The notes under the pieces: model-generated | Told to the model about the DNA's origin: nothing | Seen by the model: only the letters and a program-made list of their open reading frames with translations | Databases searched by the model: none | Made by a program: the position numbers and the translations under genes | Shown here: piece after piece, positions 7,212 to 15,363 of the stretch | Layout: each line of letters starts with the position of its first letter | Numbering within the stretch: position 1 is the first letter of the stretch | DNA from: DAOSWM01 sp035380045 | Lineage (GTDB): Bacteria > Bacteroidota > Bacteroidia > Bacteroidales > Tenuifilaceae | Reading direction: 5' to 3' | Length of the DNA stretch: 17,493 bases | NCBI GenBank assembly: GCA_035380045.1 | Contig: DAOSWM010000060.1 | Span: 1 to 17,493, forward strand

Positions 7212-7782
7212 AGAATCGAATTTCAAAAATATGACATTGACGCTTTTTGTTGTCACTTTACTATCATCGGCTTGCCTTGGGTTTGTATACAGCTTTACCA
7301 AGGGGCCAATTGATAACGCACAAACAGCGAAGATTAACGTTGCACTAAGCAAGGTTTTGCCTGAGTTCGACAACCAGCCTTCAACCGAAAAGTTTACCCG
7401 CGAGGTTGATGGAGGCATCCTAACTTTTTATCCGGCAACCAAAGGCGGAGTAGCGGTTGGAACGGCAATTCAAACCTTTTCTAAGAACGGGTTTAGCGGA
7501 CAGGTTGACCTGATGGTGGGATTCCTACCCGATGGCTCAATTAATTCTGTTGAAGTAATTGCCCACAAGGAAACTCCAGGGCTTGGCGATAAAATGGAGT
7601 CAACTAAATCGGATTTTAGCGTTCAGTTCAAAGGGAAGAACCCTGCTGATTTTAAACTTATGGTTAAAAAGGATGGCGGTGATGTTGATGCAATAACGGC
7701 ATCAACAATAAGTTCCAGAGCATTCTGTGATGCCGTTCTACGAGCCTACAACGCATATATGAAGGAAGGAGGAGCCCAATGA
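7204..7782 (+). CDS. rnfG: Electron transport complex subunit RnfG (FMN-binding)
   Basis: The 192-residue protein has one N-terminal membrane anchor (11-31) and a periplasmic FMN-binding domain related to NqrC. HKETPGLGDKM (121-131) is the conserved RnfG segment. The flavinylation motif appears as TASTIS (165-170), a variant of the canonical SGAT[ST] with Ser in the third position; T168 is the expected FMN-linked residue. An FMN transferase (ApbE) would attach the flavin, but none is encoded in this window. It overlaps rnfD by 8 bases, and its stop overlaps the rnfE start (ATGA), so translation is probably coupled. Confidence 0.94.
   Translation: MAKESNFKNMTLTLFVVTLLSSACLGFVYSFTKGPIDNAQTAKINVALSKVLPEFDNQPSTEKFTREVDGGILTFYPATKGGVAVGTAIQTFSKNGFSGQVDLMVGFLPDGSINSVEVIAHKETPGLGDKMESTKSDFSVQFKGKNPADFKLMVKKDGGDVDAITASTISSRAFCDAVLRAYNAYMKEGGAQ
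7766..7772 (+). promoter_or_regulatory. Shine-Dalgarno for rnfE inside rnfG
   Basis: AAGGAGG is 6 bases before the rnfE ATG at 7779, inside the codons for the last residues of rnfG (KEGGAQ). Confidence 0.55.
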
Positions 7783-8366
7783 ATCAGGTAAAAAATTTCA
7801 CGAAAGGTTTCATTAAGGAGAACCCCGTTTTCGTTCTTCTTTTAGGAATGTGTCCCACACTTGGAACTACAACCAGCGCAGTAAATGGATTGGGAATGGG
7901 GTTAGCAACCACCTTTGTTCTTGTAATGGCCAACATTGTTATTTCGTTGGTGAAGAACGTAATTCCAGCGAAGGTTCGTATTCCTTCGTACATTGTAATT
8001 ATTGCATCGTTTGTAACAATGGTTGATTTGAGTATGGCCGGATTTTTACCAGCGCTTCATGCTCAGCTGGGATTATTCATCCCTCTTATTGTAGTAAACT
8101 GTATAGTTTTAGGAAGAGCCGAAGCTTTCGCTTCGAAGAATACTATCGGTTCGTCATTCATTGACGGATTGGGAATGGGTCTGGGTTTTTCCTTCGCGCT
8201 AACTTTGCTTGGTGCTACCCGTGAGATTCTGGGTAGCGGAAAGATTTTTGGCCTAACCCTGTTCCCCGATAAGTATGCTATGCTGGTATTTGTGCTGGCG
8301 CCGGGTGCATTCTTCGCGTTGGGTTACCTTATTACCATTATGAACAAACTTGCTAAGAAGAACTAA
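7779..8366 (+). CDS. rnfE: Electron transport complex subunit RnfE
   Basis: The 195-residue integral membrane subunit is homologous to NqrD and forms the core membrane pair with RnfA. Hydrophobic helices fill most of its length. The half-helix motif LLGMCPTLG (21-29, C25) and the second VVNCIVLGRAEAF (105-117, C108) are conserved. In structures of Rnf and Nqr complexes the corresponding cysteines of the A/E pair hold an intramembrane [2Fe-2S] cluster. DGLGMGLGFSFAL is also typical. The start overlaps the rnfG stop by 4 bases (ATGA) and has a good SD. Confidence 0.94.
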   Translation: MNQVKNFTKGFIKENPVFVLLLGMCPTLGTTTSAVNGLGMGLATTFVLVMANIVISLVKNVIPAKVRIPSYIVIIASFVTMVDLSMAGFLPALHAQLGLFIPLIVVNCIVLGRAEAFASKNTIGSSFIDGLGMGLGFSFALTLLGATREILGSGKIFGLTLFPDKYAMLVFVLAPGAFFALGYLITIMNKLAKKN

Positions 8367-8380
8367 AAAAACCTTAAGCC

Positions 8381-8953
8381 ATGGAATATGTAATTATCAT
8401 AATATCAGCAATATTTGTAAATAATATTGTACTGGCAAAGTTCCTCGGAATTTGTCCGTTTCTTGGGGTTTCCAATAAGGTTGAAACCTCGGTTGGCATG
8501 TCGGGTGCAGTACTCTTTGTAATTACCATTGCAACCATTGTAACGTACTTGCTAATGCACTACGTGCTGATTCCTCTTAACATAGGTTACATGCAAACCG
8601 TAGCATACATTCTTGTAATTGCTGCGCTTGTGCAAATGGTTGAAATTATTCTTAAGAAGGTTAGCCCCTCGCTTTACCAAGCGTTAGGAGTTTTTCTACC
8701 ATTAATAACAACAAACTGTGCCATTTTGGGTGTGGCAATTCTGGTTATTCAGAATGAGTACAACCTTCTTGAAAGCGTTGTTTTTGCCATTGCAAATGCA
8801 GTTGGTTTTGCGTTAGCGCTGATTGTTTTTGCCGGAATCCGTGAGTCACTCGATTTGGTTGACTTGCCAAAAGGAATGAAGGGCGCTCCCATTGCTTTGG
8901 TGGTTGCCGGAATTCTTGCTCTTGCATTTATGGGCTTTGCCGGAATTGTGTAG
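8381..8953 (+). CDS. rnfA: Electron transport complex subunit RnfA
   Basis: The 190-residue integral membrane subunit is homologous to NqrE. It has the inverted-topology partner motifs of RnfE: LAKFLGICPFLGVSN (18-32, C25) and TTNCAILGVAI (110-120, C113), which are expected to complete the intramembrane iron-sulfur site and the ion path. About six hydrophobic helices are visible. ATG at 8381 follows rnfE by 14 bases with no clear SD. It is the last gene of the operon; a hairpin terminator follows 23 bases after the stop. Confidence 0.95.
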   Translation: MEYVIIIISAIFVNNIVLAKFLGICPFLGVSNKVETSVGMSGAVLFVITIATIVTYLLMHYVLIPLNIGYMQTVAYILVIAALVQMVEIILKKVSPSLYQALGVFLPLITTNCAILGVAILVIQNEYNLLESVVFAIANAVGFALALIVFAGIRESLDLVDLPKGMKGAPIALVVAGILALAFMGFAGIV

Positions 8954-8976
8954 CTAGCAAATTCATTTAAAATATT

Positions 8977-9010
8977 AAGCCTGCTCATTCGAGCAGGCTT
9001 TTCTTATTTT
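8977..9010. terminator. Strong intrinsic terminator between rnfA and the PrsW gene
   Basis: A perfect 10-bp stem, AAGCCTGCTC (8977-8986) and GAGCAGGCTT (8991-9000), has loop ATTC and is followed by a T-rich tract. Converging genes end on both sides, so it probably ends the rnf transcript. It may also serve the minus-strand gene, although the T-run on that side is weak. Confidence 0.88.
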
Positions 9011-10086
9011 TTCGCCAAATATCTAACCCCAAGGTATTTAAGGGTAACGCCGATTATTGGAATTCTCAGGATTTTCTGCTTATCCTTCTCGTTATTCTCG
9101 TTTAACCAATCGCTTAGGGTGTGGATTGGCGCGCATAGAATTTTGGTTTTTGGGTTGAGAAGAATCGTTTTCTCTTTATCAAGCACTATGGTTCGGTTTT
9201 TTCGGGGAATAATTCTATAGTATTTCCTTACACGAAACAGTGGTCTGAAGTATTTAAAGAGCCGCGATATGTATTTCTTCTTAAAGATAAAACTGTTGCA
9301 GGTTTCGCAGTGTCCAGCAACAATATTTCCGAAAACCAGCTCGTTGCAGTTTACCTTCCCTTTGCAGGTTAAGCAATCCATTTCAACCTTTCTGTTTGTT
9401 GGCTCAAAGATTTTTTGTGACATCGATTTTCTGAAAGCCGAGTAGCTAAGTGCGATGCGGAGAAACCAAAGTTGCAGAAAAATCAGTCCGATGTATAGAA
9501 GGTAGAAGTAGTTCGCGAAGTTCTGATGGAAAAGGAAACCGTCGTATAGCCCATGAGCCAGTGAGGCAAGGGCAACGGAAAGGAATAGTCCGAGATAGTT
9601 CTTGTGAATCTTCTTGTGAATAAAGAATGCAATTCCCATGTATCCCGAGAACGACATGTGACCAACTGTGGCGAAAATTGAACGGGTAATGAGCAGTGTG
9701 AAAGGGGCTTCGGCGCTGAAACAGTAAAAAACGTTCTCGATAACAGAGAAACCAAGCGAAACGGCTGAAATGTATATTAGCCCGTCAACAATCTCGTCGA
9801 ACTCTCGTTTTATGAAATCGAGGGCGATTGCCAGCGCCAGCAGCTTCGATATTTCTTCAATGAAACCAATTTTGAAAATTGCATCGATGATGTTGTAGCG
9901 TACATTTACAAACTTGTATAGAAAAAGCGATGCGAGAACAGAAATAGCTCCGCCAAGCACCATAACAAGGAGTAACTTTTTGAAGGGTTCCCTTTGGTAG
10001 GCATCGTAACTTCTGAGCTTTATAAGGTAAGTTATGCCAATTGCAAATGCTAGAATAATTACAGCTAGTTCTTGATAATGTGTCAT
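9004..10086 (-). CDS. PrsW-family intramembrane metalloprotease with zinc-ribbon-like C-terminal part
   Basis: The 360-residue membrane protein has the motif set of PrsW/CPBP-like glutamic-type proteases: IGFIEEISKL (73-82, E77-E78), FSVIEN (113-118, E117), GHMSFSGYMG (142-151, H143) and AHGLYDGF (177-184, H178, D182). Hydrophobic helices span residues ~5-22, 37-58, 80-90, 105-123, 130-155, 163-180 and 193-215. B. subtilis PrsW cleaves an anti-sigma factor; the substrate here is unknown. After the membrane part comes a soluble ~145-residue tail with CLTC (238-241) and CETC (260-263), a likely zinc ribbon, then a basic region. No anti-sigma or sigma gene is adjacent. It is monocistronic and divergent from mutS2. 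Confidence 0.82.
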   Translation of the reverse strand: MTHYQELAVIILAFAIGITYLIKLRSYDAYQREPFKKLLLVMVLGGAISVLASLFLYKFVNVRYNIIDAIFKIGFIEEISKLLALAIALDFIKREFDEIVDGLIYISAVSLGFSVIENVFYCFSAEAPFTLLITRSIFATVGHMSFSGYMGIAFFIHKKIHKNYLGLFLSVALASLAHGLYDGFLFHQNFANYFYLLYIGLIFLQLWFLRIALSYSAFRKSMSQKIFEPTNRKVEMDCLTCKGKVNCNELVFGNIVAGHCETCNSFIFKKKYISRLFKYFRPLFRVRKYYRIIPRKNRTIVLDKEKTILLNPKTKILCAPIHTLSDWLNENNEKDKQKILRIPIIGVTLKYLGVRYLAKK

Positions 10087-10198
10087 AGAAAGGATAATTA
10101 CTATTTAAACTTCAATAAAGATAATTAGTTTTGAATCATAAATCTAAAATAATTAACATGAACACAATTGAACAATGTAGTTTCTGTTGAGAAAAACA

Positions 10199-10230
10199 TT
10201 TGCCATTTGCCGTTCGACTTCCTACATTTG
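10199..10230 (+). promoter_or_regulatory. Candidate mutS2 promoter
   Basis: TACATTTG (10223-10230) matches TAnnTTTG. TTTG (10199-10202) is 20 bases upstream as the -33 element. The transcript would start near 10237, about 29 bases before the ATG. Confidence 0.55.
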
Positions 10231-10265
10231 CCATTCATTTTTAGAAGGTTTTATTAGTATTATAA

Positions 10266-12761
10266 ATGCAGAATATTTACCCAAATAATTTCGAAGAGAA
10301 AATTGGTTTCGACCGGATTCGCAGTCAGGTGAGCGATATGTGTTTTTGTGCGCTTGGGAAAAGAAAAGCCGTTGAGGCATTCTTTATGACCGATTTCAAC
10401 GAAGTTGCAAAACGTATCGAGCAGGTTTCGGAAATGAAAACTATTTACCAGATGGAGGATTCATTCCCTGTTGATGGTTATGCTGATGCAACTCCTTTCC
10501 TTGAGCGGATTAAGCGCGAAGGATCGTGGATGGACGAAACCGAACTGTTCACTCTTCGAAAATCGCTGGATGCAATTAAAGCGTTGGTTTCATTCTTTAA
10601 GCGAGGCGAAAAACCAAAATACCCGTCACTTACAGAGCTTGCAAAAAGCGTTGAGTATTTCCCGTTTGTTGCCGAAAGAATTGACTCAATTCTAAATAAG
10701 TACGGAAAAATAAAGGATAATGCTTCGCCTGAGTTGGCAAGAATTCGCGGTGAAATTACTTCGAAACAGGCTTCGGTTTCGAAACGAATAAACTCGATTC
10801 TAAAATCGGCGCAGGCCGAGGGAATTGTCGATAGCGATGCCCAAACTTCAATTCGCGAAGGACGAATTGTGATTCCCGTTAGCGCTGCCAACAAGCGTAA
10901 GCTTAAAGGATTTATTCACGATGAATCGGCTACCGGAAAAACTTTCTTTATTGAGCCGGTTGAGGTTGTTGAAATCAACAACGAAATTCGTGAGCTTGAG
11001 TACGATGAGCGCCGCGAGGTTATCAGAATTCTGGTTGAGTTTTCCGATACGATTCGCCCGTACCTGCCGGAATTATTGCAATCATACGATTTTCTGGGAG
11101 AAATTGATTTTATCCATGCAAAGGCAAAGTTTGCAGCAGATGTAGCGGGAGCAAAACCAATTATACACGAGAATCCTAAAATTTATCTGCGTAAAGCAGT
11201 TCATCCGTTGCTAATGCTTGCACTAAGGCGTGAAGGCAAGGAGGTAATTCCGCTCGATATGGAGTTAAAGGCCGATGATCATATCCTGCTAATTTCCGGC
11301 CCAAACGCCGGAGGGAAATCGGTTTGCCTAAAAACGGTAGGGGTTTCGCAGTACATGCTGCAATGCGGATTCTTACCGCCGGTTCTCGAAAATTCTGAGA
11401 TGGGAATTTTTAGCAAACTTTTAATTGATATTGGTGATGAGCAATCCATTGAGAACGATTTAAGCACCTATAGTTCCCACCTGCTTAACATGAAATTTTT
11501 TGTGAAAAATTCCGATTCAAAAACGCTAATCCTTATCGACGAGTTTGGTGCGGGAACTGAACCTCAGGTTGGTGGCGCAATTGCCGAATCGATGCTGCAG
11601 AAATTCAACGAAGTTGGTGCATTTGGAGTTATCACTACTCACTACACAAATCTTAAACATTTTGCCGCTGGCAACAAAGGAATTGTTAACGGTGCTATGC
11701 TTTTTGATGTTGGGAGAATTGAACCGCTCTTTAAACTAGAAATCGGGAAACCCGGAAGCAGCTTTGCGTTTGAGATTGCACGAAAAATAGGTTTGCCCGA
11801 AGATTTGCTGAAACTTGCCGAGGATAAAGCGGGGAAGGATTACATGAGTTCCGAAAAGTTTTTGAAAGAAATTTCGCGCGATAAACGATACTGGGAGAAG
11901 AAACGCGATAGTATCAGAATTGCCGGGAAAAAATCTGAGGAGTACGAGCAGAAGTTGGAATCGGAGTGGGAATCAATAAAAAATCAGCGGAAGGAAATCC
12001 TTAAAAAAGCGAAGGATGAGGCTGAAGCAATTTTGTCGCAAACAAATAAAATTATTGAGAATACAATCCGTGAAATAAAGGAATCTGCTGCCGATAAAGA
12101 ACGAACCTTAAAAGTTCGTAAGGATGTTGAGGATTTGAAGTTGAAAATTAAAAGCAACGAAATAGAGGAGGATGAAACGGTAGAGCAGAAGATGGAACAG
12201 ATTCGCCAGCGCCAGAAACGGAACGAAGAAAGGCGGCTGAAACGTGGCGAAGCAAAACCTCAATCAGCACCAAAACCCGAAAAACCGAAGGAATTTGAGA
12301 AGGGCGATAAGGTGAAAATTAAAGGTCAGGATTCTACAGGCGAAATTATGGAGGTTAGCCCGAAAAATGCGGTGGTTGCCTTTGGCAGCATGATGACTAC
12401 GATTAAACTCGACAGGTTGGAGCGGATAAGCCTTACAGAATTCCGCAAGGTGGAAAGAACGGTTCGCTCACCGCAAACCGGCGCTGGATTTGATCTGAAT
12501 AAAAAACGTTTGAATTTCCGATCGGATATTGATGTTCGTGGCTACCGTGCCGACGAGGCGCTGCAAACCGTTCAGGATTTGGTTGACGAAGCAGCAATGA
12601 TTGGAATCGGACGAGTTCGAATTCTCCACGGAAAAGGAAACGGAATTCTCCGGCAGGAAATCCGTAATTTCCTAAAAACCATTCCGTACGTAAAGAATTT
12701 TCACGATGAGCATGTTGAGTTTGGTGGAGCAGGAATTACAGTTGTTGAAATTGACTCGTAG
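10266..12761 (+). CDS. mutS2: Endonuclease MutS2 (MutS-like ATPase with Smr domain)
   Basis: The 831-residue protein lacks the mismatch-recognition domain of MutS1. A core/lever region (1-330) precedes the ABC-type ATPase: Walker A GPNAGGKS (345-352), signature region STYSSHL (400-406), Walker B LILIDEFGAGTEP (421-433) and the switch His in TTHY (457-460). A long charged coiled coil (530-670, rich in K and E) follows, then a KOW-like segment near 678-720. The C-terminal Smr nuclease domain has DVRG (756-759) and HGKGNG (788-793). MutS2 suppresses homologous recombination in some species and splits collided ribosomes in B. subtilis; which role applies here is not visible. The gene ends with tandem TAG stops. 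Confidence 0.95.
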   Translation: MQNIYPNNFEEKIGFDRIRSQVSDMCFCALGKRKAVEAFFMTDFNEVAKRIEQVSEMKTIYQMEDSFPVDGYADATPFLERIKREGSWMDETELFTLRKSLDAIKALVSFFKRGEKPKYPSLTELAKSVEYFPFVAERIDSILNKYGKIKDNASPELARIRGEITSKQASVSKRINSILKSAQAEGIVDSDAQTSIREGRIVIPVSAANKRKLKGFIHDESATGKTFFIEPVEVVEINNEIRELEYDERREVIRILVEFSDTIRPYLPELLQSYDFLGEIDFIHAKAKFAADVAGAKPIIHENPKIYLRKAVHPLLMLALRREGKEVIPLDMELKADDHILLISGPNAGGKSVCLKTVGVSQYMLQCGFLPPVLENSEMGIFSKLLIDIGDEQSIENDLSTYSSHLLNMKFFVKNSDSKTLILIDEFGAGTEPQVGGAIAESMLQKFNEVGAFGVITTHYTNLKHFAAGNKGIVNGAMLFDVGRIEPLFKLEIGKPGSSFAFEIARKIGLPEDLLKLAEDKAGKDYMSSEKFLKEISRDKRYWEKKRDSIRIAGKKSEEYEQKLESEWESIKNQRKEILKKAKDEAEAILSQTNKIIENTIREIKESAADKERTLKVRKDVEDLKLKIKSNEIEEDETVEQKMEQIRQRQKRNEERRLKRGEAKPQSAPKPEKPKEFEKGDKVKIKGQDSTGEIMEVSPKNAVVAFGSMMTTIKLDRLERISLTEFRKVERTVRSPQTGAGFDLNKKRLNFRSDIDVRGYRADEALQTVQDLVDEAAMIGIGRVRILHGKGNGILRQEIRNFLKTIPYVKNFHDEHVEFGGAGITVVEIDS

Positions 12762-12948
12762 TAGAACTTTTTGTAACATATGTAATTGAATGTCATTGTT
12801 TTGTTTAAAGTTAATAACGATGATTTTCCTGTATTTGCTGAATCTGCAAGAATCTCTGTAATCTGATATAAATTAATATGAGTATCAGTTTTGATGCCAA
12901 TAAATTGACCTTGATTTTCCTCATTTACCCTGTCCCTAAAGCTATTGA

Positions 12949-12999
12949 AGAAAATCAAGTTACCCCTTTTAGGGTTAGGGGTAAACAAATTGATTTTCT
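12949..12999. repeat. Compound inverted repeat
   Basis: Outer arms AGAAAATCAA (12949-12958) and TTGATTTTCT (12990-12999) pair perfectly. Inner arms TTACCCCT (12960-12967) and AGGGGTAA (12977-12984) also pair perfectly, with a 9-base loop. One unpaired base on the left and five on the right separate the two stems. There is no T-run, so this is not a typical terminator. Confidence 0.7.
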
Positions 13000-13047
13000 G
13001 AACTATCTTTTTTGCCAGGAATCAAAGCGGATAATCATTTAAATTAA

Positions 13048-13093
13048 ATCAACCTAAATTCTATTAAATTTGATATATTTATCAACCTAAATT
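13048..13093 (+). promoter_or_regulatory. 13-bp direct repeats bracketing a candidate promoter
   Basis: ATCAACCTAAATT occurs exactly at 13048-13060 and 13081-13093, 33 bases apart from start to start. Between them TAAATTTG (13065-13072) matches TAnnTTTG. No clear -33 box is present. The second copy ends 10 bases before the chosen ATG. The repeats could bind a regulator or be a duplication scar. Confidence 0.4.
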
Positions 13094-13103
13094 GAGCCAT
13101 GGA

Positions 13104-14417
13104 ATGCAAATTCTGGTTTATACAGAGGTTATAACCCCTCGGGTAACCTATATTTTTAATCACATTCTTTCCCAAATTCTGGGTTTTGACGTAATATTTA
13201 CTCAGGATAAAAGTTATGTATCTTCGTTCAGCGGTCCGGTAGTTAATTATTCTACCCAAAATAATTTAGGTTCATTTCAGGTTATTCCTCATCAACTCCT
13301 TTTTGAGGAAGGAATAGAAAGCCAGCAGTTCGATTTTTTTACCTGGCGCAATCTGCCTGCTTTTTTTCCGACCGATAACACCCATGAAATTCCATTCGAT
13401 ATTTTCGCAGCAAGTTTTTTCCTGATTTCTCGTTACGAAGAATACCTGCCACATGAGGCAGATAAGTACAAACGGTTTCGGGTTGAGAATAGTGTTGCAT
13501 ACTGGAATGGTTTTCTCGAAATTCCTCTTGTAGATTTGTGGATTGTTGAATTTGGTGAAATTTTGAAGCAGAAGTTTCCTTCCGCACAGATAATTCTACC
13601 ACCATTTAAGTTCTTACCCACAATTGACATCGACAACGCTTTTGCCTACAAGCATAAAGGTTTTTTTAGATCACTTGCCGGAATCGTAAAATCAACTTTA
13701 AGTTTAAATATTCTGGACTTACACCTACGATTAAGAGTTATTTTTGGATTTTCAAAGGATCCGTTCGATACGTACTTACTTTTGTTTGAAACGTTAAAGC
13801 ATTTTCCGCAAACTATATGGTTCATTTTGGGGGGGAAGTATGGGCGATACGATAAAAACGTGTCCTTAAAACGAACTCGGGTAAAGAAACTTATCCGGAA
13901 AATTAGCTCAACCTTTAATGTTGGAGTACATCCCTCATTCGCTTCGTATTTATCATATGATAGTGTAAACAGTGAAATTCTTAGATTAAAATCAATTTGT
14001 CGAAACGAGGTTGCTTCGAGCCGCCAGCACTTTTTACGGGTTAAGTTTCCTGAAACTTATAGAATACTGGTTCAAGCAGGAATTAAATCCGATTATTCAA
14101 TGGGTTACTCATCTACTGTAGGTTTTCGAGCATCAACATGCCATCCCTTCAACTTTTTTGATTTGACTGAAAATAGGGAACTCTCTCTCTCGATAGTTCC
14201 GTTTCAAGTCATGGATCGCGCCCTTCTCGAAGGGAAAAATTTATCAAAAGAATTAGCTGTCGATAAAACCATTGAGATTGCCATGAAAGTTAAAGAAGTA
14301 GGAGGGACTTTCGTTACAGTTTGGCACAACGAGTCGCTTTCGGGTGTTAATGAGTGGAAGGGCTGGGAGAATGTTTTTAGCGAAATAGTTGATAAGATAG
14401 TTACACAACAGAATTAG
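13104..14417 (+). CDS. Polysaccharide deacetylase-like protein with DUF7033-type N-terminal region
   Basis: The 437-residue protein resembles Bacteroidota proteins that join a DUF7033 N-terminal region (MQILVYTEVITPRVTYIFN, residues 1-19) to a NodB-like deacetylase fold. Visible motifs are FLPTIDIDNAFAY (170-182, D175/D177), VGVHPSFAS (273-281, H276), SRQHFLR (306-312), DYSMGY (330-335), GFRAST (340-345) and the terminal WHNES (407-411). These fit a metal-dependent carbohydrate deacetylase acting on envelope polysaccharide, though the substrate is unknown. There is no signal peptide. I prefer ATG 13104 over an upstream TTG at 13092. It ends 3 bases before the next gene, so the two form an operon. 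Confidence 0.75.
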   Translation: MQILVYTEVITPRVTYIFNHILSQILGFDVIFTQDKSYVSSFSGPVVNYSTQNNLGSFQVIPHQLLFEEGIESQQFDFFTWRNLPAFFPTDNTHEIPFDIFAASFFLISRYEEYLPHEADKYKRFRVENSVAYWNGFLEIPLVDLWIVEFGEILKQKFPSAQIILPPFKFLPTIDIDNAFAYKHKGFFRSLAGIVKSTLSLNILDLHLRLRVIFGFSKDPFDTYLLLFETLKHFPQTIWFILGGKYGRYDKNVSLKRTRVKKLIRKISSTFNVGVHPSFASYLSYDSVNSEILRLKSICRNEVASSRQHFLRVKFPETYRILVQAGIKSDYSMGYSSTVGFRASTCHPFNFFDLTENRELSLSIVPFQVMDRALLEGKNLSKELAVDKTIEIAMKVKEVGGTFVTVWHNESLSGVNEWKGWENVFSEIVDKIVTQQN

Positions 14418-14420
14418 AAA

Positions 14421-15326
14421 TTGGAGATTCGTTACCTAAAGAGAAATGAGATTGACACCCAAAAGTGGGATAGGTGCATTGCCCATTCCGTGAACGGAAT
14501 TGTGTATGCCTACTCCTGGTTCCTCGATATAGTTGCTACTGACTGGGATGCACTTGTTGGCGAGGATTACAAGGCGGTTTTTCCGTTAGTGTTCGGGAAT
14601 AAATATGGGTACAATTACCTATACCAACCACCGTTTGCTCAGCAACTAGGACTCTTCTCTGTCGGGCCACTTAGCTGGAATTTGCTTAAACGTTTCCTCA
14701 ATCTGGCAGCTTCAAGGTATAGTTATTTAAATTTGAACCTAAATACCTACCTGAAAATTGAAGCCAATAGCTTCAAAACCATTCCGCGTAAAACCTTTCA
14801 CCTTGATTTAATTGAAGATTATTCAAAAATTTCAGGTCGATTTTCAGTAGTAACCCGAAACAACATTTCATCATCCGTAGCAAATAGTGTGCAGGTTATT
14901 CGGGGGTTAAGTGCTTTTCAGATGTTAGAGTTGAAACGCAATGAAAAGAACAATGCCTTGAAGTCCAGGCATATTGAAATGATTATGCAAATAATTTCAA
15001 CATCGGTTTCGAATGGAACAGGTGAACTTTACGGCGCATACACAAGCAGGAATGAACTTTGCGCTGCAGCGCTTTTCTTAAGATCCAACGGCAAACTAGT
15101 TTTTTTGCTTTCAGCGAATAGCGAGGAAGGAACCACAATAAATGCATTGCACTCAATTTTCGATTTTGTTATTCATCATCACTCTGAGAAGCACTTAGTT
15201 CTGGATTTTGGAGATGCCGAGAACGAAAAAATGGCAACGTTCTACAAGGGCTATGGAGCTTCGGAGTGTGCATATGCACAATTAGTTATAAATAATCTGC
15301 CTGCAAATATTAGCCTCTTCAAATAA
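14421..15326 (+). CDS. FemAB/GNAT-like acyltransferase-fold protein
   Basis: The 301-residue protein looks like the GNAT/FemAB-type family found beside Bacteroidota envelope genes. Clues are HSVNGIVYAYSWFLDIV (22-38), YLYQPPFAQQLGLFS (66-80), a central segment followed by ELYGAY and CAAALFLRSNGKLVFLLSA, and the C-terminal LDFGDAENEKMATFYKGYGA, a GNAT-like end. FemAB relatives add amino acids to peptidoglycan or glycans using aminoacyl-tRNA; other members use acyl-CoA. The start is TTG at 14421: the reading frame has no ATG near the N-terminus, and MEIRYLKRNEIDTQKWD looks like a natural beginning. Three bases separate it from the deacetylase-like gene. Family is probable; reaction is unknown. 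Confidence 0.7.
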   Translation: MEIRYLKRNEIDTQKWDRCIAHSVNGIVYAYSWFLDIVATDWDALVGEDYKAVFPLVFGNKYGYNYLYQPPFAQQLGLFSVGPLSWNLLKRFLNLAASRYSYLNLNLNTYLKIEANSFKTIPRKTFHLDLIEDYSKISGRFSVVTRNNISSSVANSVQVIRGLSAFQMLELKRNEKNNALKSRHIEMIMQIISTSVSNGTGELYGAYTSRNELCAAALFLRSNGKLVFLLSANSEEGTTINALHSIFDFVIHHHSEKHLVLDFGDAENEKMATFYKGYGASECAYAQLVINNLPANISLFK

Positions 15327-15363
15327 TTCTTCCCAACCTTTATCCTTTTATCCTTTATCCCTT

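Larger units (their letters stand above)
12762..13103. other. Repeat-rich intergenic region, no gene
   Basis: There are 342 bases between mutS2 and the deacetylase-like gene. The stretch holds three AATCT-containing words at about 10-base spacing (12841, 12851, 12860), a 13-base word shared with the tRNA-proximal region, a compound inverted repeat (12949-12999) and a 13-base direct repeat around the next promoter. Open frames crossing it on either strand have no coding character. I see no terminator for mutS2. Confidence 0.6.

Noticed and set aside
12701..12988. 95-codon minus-strand open frame after mutS2
   Set aside because: It overlaps the 3' end of mutS2 and the inverted repeat, and its sequence has no coding character; the repeat content explains it.
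15327..15363. CCTTTATCC-like pyrimidine repeats between the converging genes, as a terminator
   Set aside because: No pairing arms can be drawn; it is a simple low-complexity tract.
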